Assembly (NCBI GenBank): GCA_012728535.1
Contig: JAAYEX010000119.1
Span: forward strand, 1 to 32,545
Direction of reading: 5' to 3'
Length of the DNA: 32,545 nt
Source: Clostridiaceae bacterium
Lineage (GTDB): Bacteria; Bacillota; Clostridia; Saccharofermentanales; DTU023
This document shows, in pieces, positions 6,470-15,088 of this stretch. The translations under genes were made by a program, and so were the position numbers. The first letter of the stretch is position 1. Each line of letters starts with the position of its first letter. The notes under the pieces are model-generated. The model was not told where the DNA came from. It did not search any database and saw only the letters and a program-made list of their open reading frames with translations.

Positions 6470-8542
6470 TTATTCTTCTTCGCTGGCTGCCGCAACTATC
6501 TTTTCAGAGATATTCTGCGGAACCGGTTCGTAACGGGCCATTTCTCTGGTGAAATAACCGCGACCCTGGGTCATGGACTTAAGGTCTGTAGCATATTTAG
6601 CGATTTCTGCTGCCGGAACTTCTGCCTCAACTACCTGGAAACCGGGGACAGTATCGGGATTAATACCGAGAATGCTGCCACGACGTTTGCTCAGGTCGCC
6701 CATAATATCACCCAGGAAATCATCCGGGATATGGACTGACAGGGAGTAGATGGGCTCAAGAAGGATCGGTTTTGCCTGAGGCATACCATTGCGGTAGGCC
6801 AGACGTGCTGCCAGTTTAAAGGACATTTCGTTTGAGTCGACGTCATGGTAGGAACCATCTACCAGAGTAGCTCTCAGATTCACTACCGGATAACCGGCCA
6901 GAGGTCCTTCGTCGATCGCTTCACGCAGACCCTTTTCAACAGCCGGGAAATAGTTCTTCGGAACTGAACCGCCGAAAATCTTTTCCTGGAAATCAAGATC
7001 CAAATCATCACCGGGTTCAAACTCAATCCACACATCACCAAACTGTCCATGTCCACCGGTTTGCTTCTTATGGCGGCCCTGAACTTTGACCTTCTGGGTG
7101 ATTGTCTCACGATAAGCTACGCGAGGCTCTGTCAGACGGGCTTCAACGCCGAACTTTCCTTTAAGCTTGGCTGTCAGCACATCGAGCTGAACTTCGCCCA
7201 TTCCGGAAAGCAGGAATTGATGGGTCTCGGGATTGTTCTCTATCTCAAAAACGATATCTTCGTCTTTCAGCCTGACCAGGCCCTGCATGATCTTGTCATC
7301 TTCGCCCTCGTTTACGGCTGATATAGCTAAAGTCAGACTCGGAGTCGGCATTTCCGGCGCTTCGATCTTCAAAGGATTATCGCGGTCTGTGAGTGTATCC
7401 AAAGTGCTGGTGTCATTCAATTTTGTTGTGGCTCCGATGTCACCGGCAATTACAGTATCAACCGAGATCTGCTTTTTACCGCACATGCTGTAAAGACCGT
7501 TGATGCGTTCATCAGTTTCCTTATTGACGTTATAGACTGAACCGGAATCTTTAAAGACACCGGAATATACACGGAAAAGGGAGATTTTACCGACAAAGGG
7601 GTCGACTATTGTTTTGAAAACCAGGGCTGCCAGAGGACCGTCCTGATCGGTCTTGATCTGGAAGCTCTCGCCACTGCGGTTGACCGCTGTCATGGCGTGT
7701 CCGTCTTCAGGTGTGGGGAAGAAACGAATCATCAGGTCCAAGATGTGGGAAACGCCCCAATTGGCATTGGCGGATCCGGCGAAAACAGGATAGAGGGAGG
7801 CTTGTGAAATCGCTTGACGCAAACCGCGCTCTTCTTCTGCAGGAGTGAAGGCTTCACCTTCGAAATATTTCTCCATCAGCTCTTCGTCGCTTTCAGCGAT
7901 CTGTTCGACCAGCTGCTCATGATAGTTCTCAGCTAATTCCTGAAGATCTGAAGACATTTCGGTCGGCTTCATTTCACCTTTATTGCCGGTGAAGCTGTAA
8001 GCCTTCATTGAAACAACATCAACCAATCCGGTCATTGTTTCGCCATCCATGATAGGAAGGGTCATGGGGATTACGAGATGGCCATAGGCTTCTCTCAAGG
8101 CTTCAAGCGTAGCTTCGAAATCTGAGTTGGGCTCATCCATACGGTTGATGAAAAAAGAGATGGGCATCTTCTCATCACCGGCTATACGTACTGCTTTTTC
8201 CACACCGACAGCAACACCGTCTTTGGCTGACATCACGATCAGTACTGCATCGCCCACATCCATACCCAGCATTTGTTCTCCAAGGAAATCAAAGTCACCG
8301 GGTGTATCGATCAGATTTATTTTATTCTTTTTCCACTCAAAGGCAGCCAGGCTGGTGTTGATGGAAATACCGCGACGGATCTCTTCAGCGTCAAAGTCAC
8401 TAACCGTATTGCCTTCGTTGCTCTTCCCCAGACGGTTGACGACTCCTGCGTTAAATAATGCGGCTTCGACAAAAGCGGTTTTGCCGGCGCCGCCATGCCC
8501 CATGACGGTAATATTACGTATATTCTCTCTTGTGAATTTCAT
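6470..8542 (-). CDS. Elongation factor G-like translational GTPase (EF-G-2 / FusA2 type)
   Basis: A 690-residue protein with the full five-domain EF-G layout. G1 is GHGGAGKT (residues 15-22), where canonical EF-G has AHIDAGKT. G3 is DTPGDFDF (79-86). G4 is NRMDE. Domain II follows, then domain IV with QTGGHGQFGDVWIEFEPG and the C-terminal domain V. The departures in G1 and G3 place it with the paralogous EF-G-like group rather than with the main translocase encoded beside rpsL/rpsG. Residue 83 is Asp where EF-G and EF-Tu carry the catalytic His of DTPGH. The cellular role of this group is poorly defined; slow or altered GTP hydrolysis is inferred. It has its own promoter. ATG 8542 follows GGGAG. 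Confidence 0.85.
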   Translation of the reverse strand: MKFTRENIRNITVMGHGGAGKTAFVEAALFNAGVVNRLGKSNEGNTVSDFDAEEIRRGISINTSLAAFEWKKNKINLIDTPGDFDFLGEQMLGMDVGDAVLIVMSAKDGVAVGVEKAVRIAGDEKMPISFFINRMDEPNSDFEATLEALREAYGHLVIPMTLPIMDGETMTGLVDVVSMKAYSFTGNKGEMKPTEMSSDLQELAENYHEQLVEQIAESDEELMEKYFEGEAFTPAEEERGLRQAISQASLYPVFAGSANANWGVSHILDLMIRFFPTPEDGHAMTAVNRSGESFQIKTDQDGPLAALVFKTIVDPFVGKISLFRVYSGVFKDSGSVYNVNKETDERINGLYSMCGKKQISVDTVIAGDIGATTKLNDTSTLDTLTDRDNPLKIEAPEMPTPSLTLAISAVNEGEDDKIMQGLVRLKDEDIVFEIENNPETHQFLLSGMGEVQLDVLTAKLKGKFGVEARLTEPRVAYRETITQKVKVQGRHKKQTGGHGQFGDVWIEFEPGDDLDLDFQEKIFGGSVPKNYFPAVEKGLREAIDEGPLAGYPVVNLRATLVDGSYHDVDSNEMSFKLAARLAYRNGMPQAKPILLEPIYSLSVHIPDDFLGDIMGDLSKRRGSILGINPDTVPGFQVVEAEVPAAEIAKYATDLKSMTQGRGYFTREMARYEPVPQNISEKIVAAASEEE

Positions 8543-8576
8543 TAAAAATCTCCCTTGAATTTATTGTTTCTCAGCT

Positions 8577-8605
8577 ATTATACAATGACTGTCCCTGACT
8601 GACAA
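8577..8605 (-). promoter_or_regulatory. Sigma-A promoter for the EF-G-like gene
   Basis: TTGTCA (8600-8605 on the minus strand), a 17-nt spacer and a perfect TATAAT (8577-8582) end about 35 nt before the ATG. A short inverted repeat (CGCCC/GGGCG) just upstream overlaps the stop codon of the tryptophanase gene and may end that transcript. Confidence 0.75.
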
Positions 8606-8625
8606 GAAGACTCAGCGCCCACAGC

Positions 8626-10008
8626 TTAGGGCGTATACGGTTTTAGTCTGGCTGTAAAATGCCGCAGAACTTTTGCCTGTTCGACCACTTCAAAACCCTG
8701 GAATTCTTCACTGCGTTTCATTACGTCAGCCAGCTTCTCAGCTACATAATCAAGATGTGACTGTGTATATGTCCGGCGGGGTATGCAAAAACGTGACAGT
8801 TCGAGAGCTGCTTCCAATTGCTCCCCAGTTTGCGGGTCCAAATCCAGGATAAAAGATCCGATATCACAGCCACGGATACCGCCTTCAAGATAAAGCGCTA
8901 CGCAGAGGGTATGGGCCGGGAAGTGATAATAGGGAATATGCGGCATTGCTTTTTTCGCATCAACAAAGATGGCATGGCCGCCAGTCGGATACTGAATCGG
9001 CACACCCAGTTCCAGGCAGCGGTCTCCCAGATACTGCGTCTGTCCGATATAGGAACGCAGGAAAATCTCATCAAGTCCTTCAGCCAGTCCCCCAGCCATG
9101 GCTCCCAGGTCTCTGCCGGTCAAGCCACCGTAGGTCAGGAAACCCTCGTAAGGGACAACTCGTGCTTTGATGCCTTTGATCAGATCGGCATCTTCTCTTA
9201 CGCCCACCAGGCCGCCCATATTGACTATGCCGTCTTTTTTAGCGGAAAAAGTGAAGGCGTCTCCTTCAGCAAACATGTCACGCACGATATCTTTAATCGG
9301 CCGGTCTTCCTGGCCTGTTTCACGTTCTTTGATGAAAAAGGCGTTCTCTGCATAACGGGCAGCATCTATGACCAGTGGAATTTTATGCTCGCGGGCAATA
9401 GCTCCCGTCTCCTGAAGATTGGCCAGGGAGACAGGCTGTCCTCCGGCTGAGTTGTTGGTAATGGTCATGACGATGCAGCCGATTTTTTCCGCACCATATT
9501 CAGCAATCAGTTCCCGGAGTCTGGCGATATCCATGTTGCCCTTAAAAGGAGCGTAGTTCTCTGTATCTGCTGCTTCAGGAGAGACGCAGTTGACAACTTT
9601 GGCACCGGTCAGGAGTACATGCCCCGATGTAGTATCGAAGTGAAAATTCGAGATAGAAATCATGCCTTCTTTCAGCAAGAGGGGGAAGAGCATATTCTCC
9701 GCAGCCCGCCCCTGGTGGACCGGCTGTATATACTGATAATTGAATATGTCATGCGCCACTTCCATCAACTGCTCGTAGCTGCGGGACCCGGCATAACTCT
9801 CATCTCCCATCATAACAGCCGCCCACTGCCGGTCGCTCATGGCATTGGTGCCGCTGTCAGTCAGCATGTCGATATAGACATCCGAAGAAGCCAGGCTGAA
9901 CATGTTGTAATCAGCCGTCTTGATTGCCTCTTCCCGTTCCTCGTAACTTGTCTGTCTGATTGCCTCAACCATCTTGATCCGGTATGGTTCCGGAATGTAC
10001 TTTGCCAT
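8626..10008 (-). CDS. tnaA: Tryptophanase (L-tryptophan indole-lyase)
   Basis: A 460-residue PLP enzyme of the beta-eliminating lyase family. It splits tryptophan to indole, pyruvate and ammonia. LTDSGTNAMS, QGRAAE, TITNNSAGGQPVSLANL, DAARYAENAFFIK and SAKKD (PLP Lys, residue 258) are family blocks. Three positions that separate tryptophanase from tyrosine phenol-lyase all match tryptophanase: Asp125 in FHFDTTSGH (Thr in the phenol-lyase), Ile in DIGSFI (Arg in the phenol-lyase), and His in VLRHFTARL (Phe in the phenol-lyase). Start: ATG 10008 with AGGGG upstream is preferred over an ATG six codons earlier. It is the last gene of a probable four-gene run. No TnaC-like leader peptide is seen; the 46-nt gap upstream is T-rich on the plus strand. 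Confidence 0.92.
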   Translation of the reverse strand: MAKYIPEPYRIKMVEAIRQTSYEEREEAIKTADYNMFSLASSDVYIDMLTDSGTNAMSDRQWAAVMMGDESYAGSRSYEQLMEVAHDIFNYQYIQPVHQGRAAENMLFPLLLKEGMISISNFHFDTTSGHVLLTGAKVVNCVSPEAADTENYAPFKGNMDIARLRELIAEYGAEKIGCIVMTITNNSAGGQPVSLANLQETGAIAREHKIPLVIDAARYAENAFFIKERETGQEDRPIKDIVRDMFAEGDAFTFSAKKDGIVNMGGLVGVREDADLIKGIKARVVPYEGFLTYGGLTGRDLGAMAGGLAEGLDEIFLRSYIGQTQYLGDRCLELGVPIQYPTGGHAIFVDAKKAMPHIPYYHFPAHTLCVALYLEGGIRGCDIGSFILDLDPQTGEQLEAALELSRFCIPRRTYTQSHLDYVAEKLADVMKRSEEFQGFEVVEQAKVLRHFTARLKPYTP

Positions 10009-10054
10009 ATTTTCCCCTCTTTTCATCTGTTTGATTTGTTTTTTTTGTGATTTT

Positions 10055-10987
10055 TTAAATATTTTCTTTTATAAAAGCTAAAATATCCAGATCAACTTCT
10101 TCATGGTTAGTCTCATTCAGTAATTCATGCCTGGCACCGGGATATTCCTTGACAGTTACATTTGTCATTCCCAGACTTTCATACTGGGTGGACAAGGCTC
10201 TGACCGCCTTTCCCATTTCGCCTACGGGATCATCACTGCCGCTTACTATCAGTATCGGCAGGTCGCGTCGCATCTGCTTAAGGTTGTCCTCGTCATAAAG
10301 AGTCAGTATGCCGTCAAACATGTCTCTATAAGCACGTGTCGTAAACATAAAGCTGGTGCGGGGCTCAATTACATATTGTTCACTGATAGCTGAATCCCGG
10401 CTCAGCCATTCAACACCGGTCTTGTCTTCCTCTTTGAAAGTCTTGTTGTTTACTCCCAGGACCATCTTCCTGATAAATGGGCTGCGATAACGGGAACCAC
10501 GGAATTTTCCCACAAGAGTAGCCAGGGAACGACCGGCACGCACAGCAGCTTTTGCCTGCATACCCGTACCCATAATAATGGCACCGGTTAAATCTTCATC
10601 GGGGAAACGGTAAAGGAACTGCCTCAGATAAAAGGAGCCCATGGAGTGGCCGAGAATAAAGTAAGGCAGGTCTGGATACAGGCCTCGGGTGTCTTTATAG
10701 ACTTTGTAAAGATCCTGCAGGACCAGTTCATTGCCGTTTTCTTCAGCGAAAAAACCCCAATCGTCAGTACTTTCAACTGAATCACCATGACCCAGGTGGT
10801 CATGGCCTACAACGAGGATTCCCGCTTCTGTCATGAAACGGGCAAAGCGGTCATAGCGTTCAATGTACTCCACCATTCCGTGGGAGATCTGCAGGACAGC
10901 CCACGGTTTTTCTTCAGGCAGCCAGCTCACTACATTGAGTTTGGTCTTACTGTCATTAGAAAGAATTTGCTTAACTTCACTTTTCAT
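10055..10987 (-). CDS. Alpha/beta hydrolase, monoacylglycerol lipase/lysophospholipase-like (S33)
   Basis: A 310-residue cytoplasmic serine hydrolase. The nucleophile is Ser115 in GHSMG. HDHLGHGDS near residue 62 and the ISHGMVEYIERY block before it are typical of the monoglyceride lipase/Hydrolase_4 group. The acid is in VSGSDDPVG and the catalytic His in GARHELLNE. No signal peptide. These enzymes cleave fatty acyl esters, and the actual substrate is unknown. ATG 10987 is chosen because AGAGGAT lies 7 nt upstream; an earlier ATG at 11017 lies inside the dus gene. It follows dus by 4 nt. Confidence 0.83.
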   Translation of the reverse strand: MKSEVKQILSNDSKTKLNVVSWLPEEKPWAVLQISHGMVEYIERYDRFARFMTEAGILVVGHDHLGHGDSVESTDDWGFFAEENGNELVLQDLYKVYKDTRGLYPDLPYFILGHSMGSFYLRQFLYRFPDEDLTGAIIMGTGMQAKAAVRAGRSLATLVGKFRGSRYRSPFIRKMVLGVNNKTFKEEDKTGVEWLSRDSAISEQYVIEPRTSFMFTTRAYRDMFDGILTLYDEDNLKQMRRDLPILIVSGSDDPVGEMGKAVRALSTQYESLGMTNVTVKEYPGARHELLNETNHEEVDLDILAFIKENI

Positions 10988-10991
10988 ATTT

Positions 10992-12008
10992 TTATCCTCT
11001 TCTTTCCGCAACTTCAAGTAGAATATCTACGGCACTTTGGCGGTCCTCTGTTTGCATCAGCCGGTCACGGAAGTCCGCAGCATTGCGGACACCGCGCACA
11101 TAGTAGGCAAATTGTGATCGCATTTCACGGCAGGCCGCCTCTTGTCCCAGAAGTTCAATCATGCCGTCCAGGTGATTCAGAACTGCTTTGAGCCAGCGTT
11201 CACTGCTGATCTCCGGTGGTAGACCCTCGCTTTTCATACCCTCCCGTATTTGTTCAAAGACGAAAGGATTGCCCATGGCTGCTCGGCCTATCTGGTAGGC
11301 ATCAAGTCTGACCAGTTCCTGCAAGCGGCGAATATCCGCTGCGGTCTTGATATCGCCATTACCACAAAGAGGGAGACTGCACTCTTCGCGAACAGCAGCA
11401 AAGATCTCCCAATCAGCCTTTCCGCTGTAAAACTGGTCCCGGCTGCGGGCGTGTACAGTAATACCGGCAACGCCCTCGCTTTCCAGACGTCCTGCCAGAG
11501 AGGGAGCGTTAATCTCCCGTGCATCCCAACCGCTGCGCATCTTAACGGTAACTAATTTATTAAATTTCGCTGCAGCTTCCACTGCAGCCGCAGCTATGGC
11601 GCAGGCCAGATCGGGCTTAAGCATCAGGGCAGCTCCTGCTCCGGTCCCGCAGACCTTCTTAACCGGACATCCCATATTTATGTCGATCCAATCGGTCTGG
11701 CTGTAAACCGGATGGGCCAGCAAAATCTCTATAGCTGTCGAAAAATCTGCAGGATCATGGCCGAATAATTGAATAGCGTAAAGCCTTTCTCGAGGGTCCG
11801 GGAGAAGGTAGCGCGACACTTTCTCCATGTGTGGATTATATACAATTCCACGCGCACTAACCAGTTCGCTTATGGTGAATGTGGCCGACAACTCGCTGAC
11901 CAAACCCCGAAAGGGTGGCGTACTGGTTCCGGCCATCGGAGCCAGGCCCAGGATCAGCCCGTCTTCTGCTCTAAACATTGACATGAAATCACCGGGCTTG
12001 CTGTTCAT
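10992..12008 (-). CDS. dus: tRNA-dihydrouridine synthase
   Basis: A 338-residue FMN-dependent TIM-barrel enzyme that reduces uridine to dihydrouridine in tRNA. LAPMAGTSTPPFR near the start is the FMN-binding strand. DINMGCPVKKV carries the catalytic Cys. ITVHARSRDQFYSG and GNGDIKTAAD, then IGRAAMGNPFVF, are the phosphate-binding blocks. The C-terminal helical domain binds tRNA. It resembles the DusB branch common in Bacillota. ATG 12008 has GGAGG 5 nt upstream and is preferred over the ATG at 12020, which contains that site. Confidence 0.92.
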   Translation of the reverse strand: MNSKPGDFMSMFRAEDGLILGLAPMAGTSTPPFRGLVSELSATFTISELVSARGIVYNPHMEKVSRYLLPDPRERLYAIQLFGHDPADFSTAIEILLAHPVYSQTDWIDINMGCPVKKVCGTGAGAALMLKPDLACAIAAAAVEAAAKFNKLVTVKMRSGWDAREINAPSLAGRLESEGVAGITVHARSRDQFYSGKADWEIFAAVREECSLPLCGNGDIKTAADIRRLQELVRLDAYQIGRAAMGNPFVFEQIREGMKSEGLPPEISSERWLKAVLNHLDGMIELLGQEAACREMRSQFAYYVRGVRNAADFRDRLMQTEDRQSAVDILLEVAERRG

Positions 12009-12047
12009 CGCGGCCTCCATGGAAGGGATTGTCTTTTTTTTAAAAAA

Positions 12048-12779
12048 TTAATCGAGTAAATCAAGCAATTCACTGTAATGGTTAATTATATCCATTTGTG
12101 GCCGCATTTCATCAGTAATCTCAGCCGCTGCACGTTCATAAAAACAGGAATGACCGCTGTCATACCAGACCGGGTGCATACCGACCCCCAGGGCTCCACC
12201 GACATCACAGTGGATATCGTCACCGACATACCAGCATTCTTCAGCCCTGAGACCGCTTTTTTGCAAGGCTCTGAGGAAGATCCATTTCTCAGGTTTACGT
12301 AATACCGTTTCGCTGGAAGTCACGATAAATTCAAGCTTATGATCCAGATGATTATCAATACGCGCTTTCATCGATTCACTGCTGAAGGAAATATTGGAAA
12401 TAACAGCTGTACGGATGCCGCGCCGGTCCAGCTCTATCAGTGTCTCCGGGAGGCCCGGCAGGACTTCTGCGGGGCAGGCTGAAAACCAGTAGAGTTTTTC
12501 GCATTCAAGGATGGGCAGGTCACAGCTGAGGTCGAACATATCCAACAAAAAATTGAAGTAGGCTTCGAAGGAAACTTCTACTGAGTTGGTGAAGGCCCTT
12601 TTGCGTAAATCATCATAGAGCTCGTCGGATAGTTCCATCATTTTATCAATATCGACGTTTTCTTTGGGATGCAGGTGGGGTATAAAAGCTTCATAGGCGG
12701 CACGGAGGTCAAAGGTCTCCTCGTGCAGCAAAGTCTGTCCGTAATCAAAGAAAATCATACGCGGATTAATTCTTGCCAT
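12048..12779 (-). CDS. HAD-superfamily hydrolase with atypical motif I
   Basis: A 243-residue HAD-IA protein. Motif I is FFDYGQTL (nucleophile Asp12), motif II is VISNIS, motif III is the Lys of RKPEKWIF, and motif IV is WYVGDDIHCDVGGA. The usual second Asp of DxD, which acts as general acid/base in phosphatases, is Gly14. Related HAD enzymes that lack this Asp include haloacid dehalogenases and phosphonatases, so the reaction is uncertain. ATG 12779 with AAAGGTG upstream is chosen over an upstream in-frame TTG at 12809. It is the first gene of the dus/hydrolase/tnaA run and diverges from aspS. Confidence 0.8.
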   Translation of the reverse strand: MARINPRMIFFDYGQTLLHEETFDLRAAYEAFIPHLHPKENVDIDKMMELSDELYDDLRKRAFTNSVEVSFEAYFNFLLDMFDLSCDLPILECEKLYWFSACPAEVLPGLPETLIELDRRGIRTAVISNISFSSESMKARIDNHLDHKLEFIVTSSETVLRKPEKWIFLRALQKSGLRAEECWYVGDDIHCDVGGALGVGMHPVWYDSGHSCFYERAAAEITDEMRPQMDIINHYSELLDLLD

Positions 12780-12917
12780 AAGTACACCTTTCTGATTATT
12801 AACACACAATTAGACACTTATCATATAAATTAACATGTTCAGCTGAAATTTGCTCTTAGAGTCGCAAATATTCACCTTTTCCCACTCCTCTGACGCTATA
12901 AAAAGACTCTTAGTGTA

Positions 12918-12926
12918 TGATAAAAT
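12918..12926 (+). promoter_or_regulatory. Possible extended -10 promoter for aspS
   Basis: TGATAAAAT has the extended -10 form and lies about 60 nt before the aspS ATG. No convincing -35 is seen at correct spacing. The divergent gap 12780-12985 contains no T-box signature. Confidence 0.35.
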
Positions 12927-12985
12927 ACATAAGTTCAAGAATTAACAATCATAGGGTCCTGACGGACGAAAGAGTGGATATACAG

Positions 12986-15088
12986 ATGAAAAGAACAAAG
13001 TACTGTGGTCATTTCTCTGAGGGAGATGTAGGAAAAAAGGCTTGCGCCTGTGGCTGGGTACAAAGCAAGCGCGATATGGGAGGCGTCATTTTTATCGATC
13101 TAGTCGATCGGGAAGGTGTATTACAGATTGTTTTCAATCCTGAAAATACGGATGCCGATACTTTCGCCCTGGCCGAACGCGTTAGGAATCAATCCGTCCT
13201 GGAAGTAAGCGGCAATTTACGTCTGCGCGATCCTGAGACTGTAAACCCTAAAATTACTACAGGCACAGTTGAGCTCAGAGTTGAGGAAGCCACCATTCTT
13301 TCTGCTGCGGAAACTTTACCTTTTGTGCCTGAAGAAGCCGGCAATGTCAGAGATGATCTCAGATTGCGCTATCGTTATCTGGACCTGCGCCGTAGTGAGC
13401 TGAAAGACAATCTGCGTCTGCGTCATCGTGCCGGTGTCCTGATTCATTCTTTTATGGCGGATAGGGGCTTTATCGAGGTTGAGACTCCGGTACTCGGTAA
13501 AAGCACTCCGGAAGGTGCACGTGATTTCCTCGTGCCCAGCCGTGTTCATCCCGGCAACTTTTTTGCACTGCCGCAGTCACCTCAGATCTACAAGCAATTA
13601 CTCATGGTCAGCGGCTTTGACCGCTATTACCAGATAGCCCGCTGCTTCCGCGACGAAGACCAGCGTGCCGACCGTCAGCTGGAATTCACCCAGCTCGACC
13701 TGGAAATGTCTTTTGTCGAAATGGATGACGTGCTGGAAATTCTGGAAGCACTGATGAAGCACCTGGCACGTGAACTTAAAGGCGTTGAAATCGAAGCTGC
13801 CTTCCCCCGCATGTCCTGGAAGGAAGCTATGGATAAGTACGGTTCCGACAAGCCGGACTTGCGCTTTGACTTGCCCATTATCGACATCAGCGACATCGCT
13901 GAGAAATCCGATTTTTCCATATTCCGCCAGGCTTTAAAGAGCGGTGGCGTGGTACGCGCCATCTGCGTCCCCGGCAAAGCTGATTTCCCGCGATCTGTTA
14001 TAGATGATCTGACCGATTTCGCCATTTCAGAAGGCGCCAAAGGCATGGCCTGGATAGCCTGGCGTGAAGATGGTGAGATATATTCCATCCTTGATAAATA
14101 TTTCACGGAAGATCTGATGCAGGAGTTATTGGAAGCTGTCGGGGCAAAGCCCGGCGACTTCATCCTCTTCTCTGCAGACCGGCTTGATATAGTGCGGCAT
14201 GTCAGCGGTGCTATCCGCCTGCACCTGGCAGACCTGCTTGACCTGCGCACACCTGGTGAACTTAACTTTTCCTTCGTTGTCGACTTTCCCATGTTTGAGT
14301 TCAGCGAAGAAGAGGGGCGTTATGTAGCCCAGCATCATCCTTTCACCATGCCGAAACTTGAAGACCTCCATTATCTGGAAACTGAACCTGAACGCATGGA
14401 ATCCCAGGCCTACGACCTGGTTCTGAACGGCACTGAACTGGGTTCAGGCAGCATCAGAATACACGACAGAGACATTCAGGCACGTGTATTCCGCCAACTC
14501 GGGCTTTCAGAGGAAGATATCCGGGACCGTTTCGGCTTCTTGCTTGATGCCTTCCGTTTCGGAACACCGCCGCACGGTGGATTTGCCCTGGGTCTGGACC
14601 GCCTGATCATGTTGCTGGCGAACGCGCCCTCCCTGCGCGAGGTAATCGCCTTTCCCAAGCTGAGCAACGCTTCTGACCCCCTCACTGATGCGCCTAGTAC
14701 GGTAGACCGGCAACAGCTGGACGAACTGCATATCGTTCTTGCAGCTGATGTGGTTGCCGGCAGCGAGATTTTCAGCGGCAAAAAGGATGCACCCGCAGCA
14801 AAGACCTTCAACCTGGAGCACTTGGAACAGCTGTCCAATATTATGCTGACTGAATCCGAACGGGTCGGTATGCAAACCGAGATTGAAACCCTGATCGATT
14901 TCGCAGATCAAATGGCAGACCTGGATACCAGGGCGGCAGAGCCTACCCGTTCTATGATTACGGAGCATGGGGTGTTTCAGGGAGAAGAGCGTGAGCCCTC
15001 TCTCAGCCAGGAAGATGCTCTGGCAAATGCCGCCGAGTCTGAAGACGGAGCCTTTGTAGTTCCGGCCGCAGTGGAACAGGAGCTATAA
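12986..15088 (+). CDS. aspS-gatC: Aspartyl-tRNA synthetase fused at its C-terminus to GatC
   Basis: A 700-residue protein in one uninterrupted frame. Residues 1 to about 585 are a complete bacterial AspRS: N-terminal OB-fold (RTKYCGHFSEGDVGKKA, RDMGGVIFIDL), class II motif 2 (RCFRDEDQRADRQLEFTQLD), the GAD insertion domain, and motif 3 (GLDRLIMLL). The synthetase ends near LDELHI as usual. A linker of about 20 residues follows. Residues about 608-700 are a full GatC: LEHLEQLSNIMLTESER, then DFADQMADLDT, AEPT, and PSLSQEDALANAAESEDGAF. GatC holds GatA and GatB together in the tRNA amidotransferase. gatA starts at once after the stop and no free gatC is present. ATG 12986 is chosen because the AspRS family starts there. 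The fusion would tether Asp-tRNA synthesis to amidation. Confidence 0.93.
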   Translation: MKRTKYCGHFSEGDVGKKACACGWVQSKRDMGGVIFIDLVDREGVLQIVFNPENTDADTFALAERVRNQSVLEVSGNLRLRDPETVNPKITTGTVELRVEEATILSAAETLPFVPEEAGNVRDDLRLRYRYLDLRRSELKDNLRLRHRAGVLIHSFMADRGFIEVETPVLGKSTPEGARDFLVPSRVHPGNFFALPQSPQIYKQLLMVSGFDRYYQIARCFRDEDQRADRQLEFTQLDLEMSFVEMDDVLEILEALMKHLARELKGVEIEAAFPRMSWKEAMDKYGSDKPDLRFDLPIIDISDIAEKSDFSIFRQALKSGGVVRAICVPGKADFPRSVIDDLTDFAISEGAKGMAWIAWREDGEIYSILDKYFTEDLMQELLEAVGAKPGDFILFSADRLDIVRHVSGAIRLHLADLLDLRTPGELNFSFVVDFPMFEFSEEEGRYVAQHHPFTMPKLEDLHYLETEPERMESQAYDLVLNGTELGSGSIRIHDRDIQARVFRQLGLSEEDIRDRFGFLLDAFRFGTPPHGGFALGLDRLIMLLANAPSLREVIAFPKLSNASDPLTDAPSTVDRQQLDELHIVLAADVVAGSEIFSGKKDAPAAKTFNLEHLEQLSNIMLTESERVGMQTEIETLIDFADQMADLDTRAAEPTRSMITEHGVFQGEEREPSLSQEDALANAAESEDGAFVVPAAVEQEL

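Noticed and set aside
12780..12985. T-box riboswitch before aspS
   Set aside because: The interval is too short and lacks the conserved GGUGG.ACCGCG antiterminator motif.
12917..12985. Upstream ATG extending AspRS by 23 residues
   Set aside because: The extension overlaps the likely promoter, and AspRS proteins begin at the MKRT.YCG motif.
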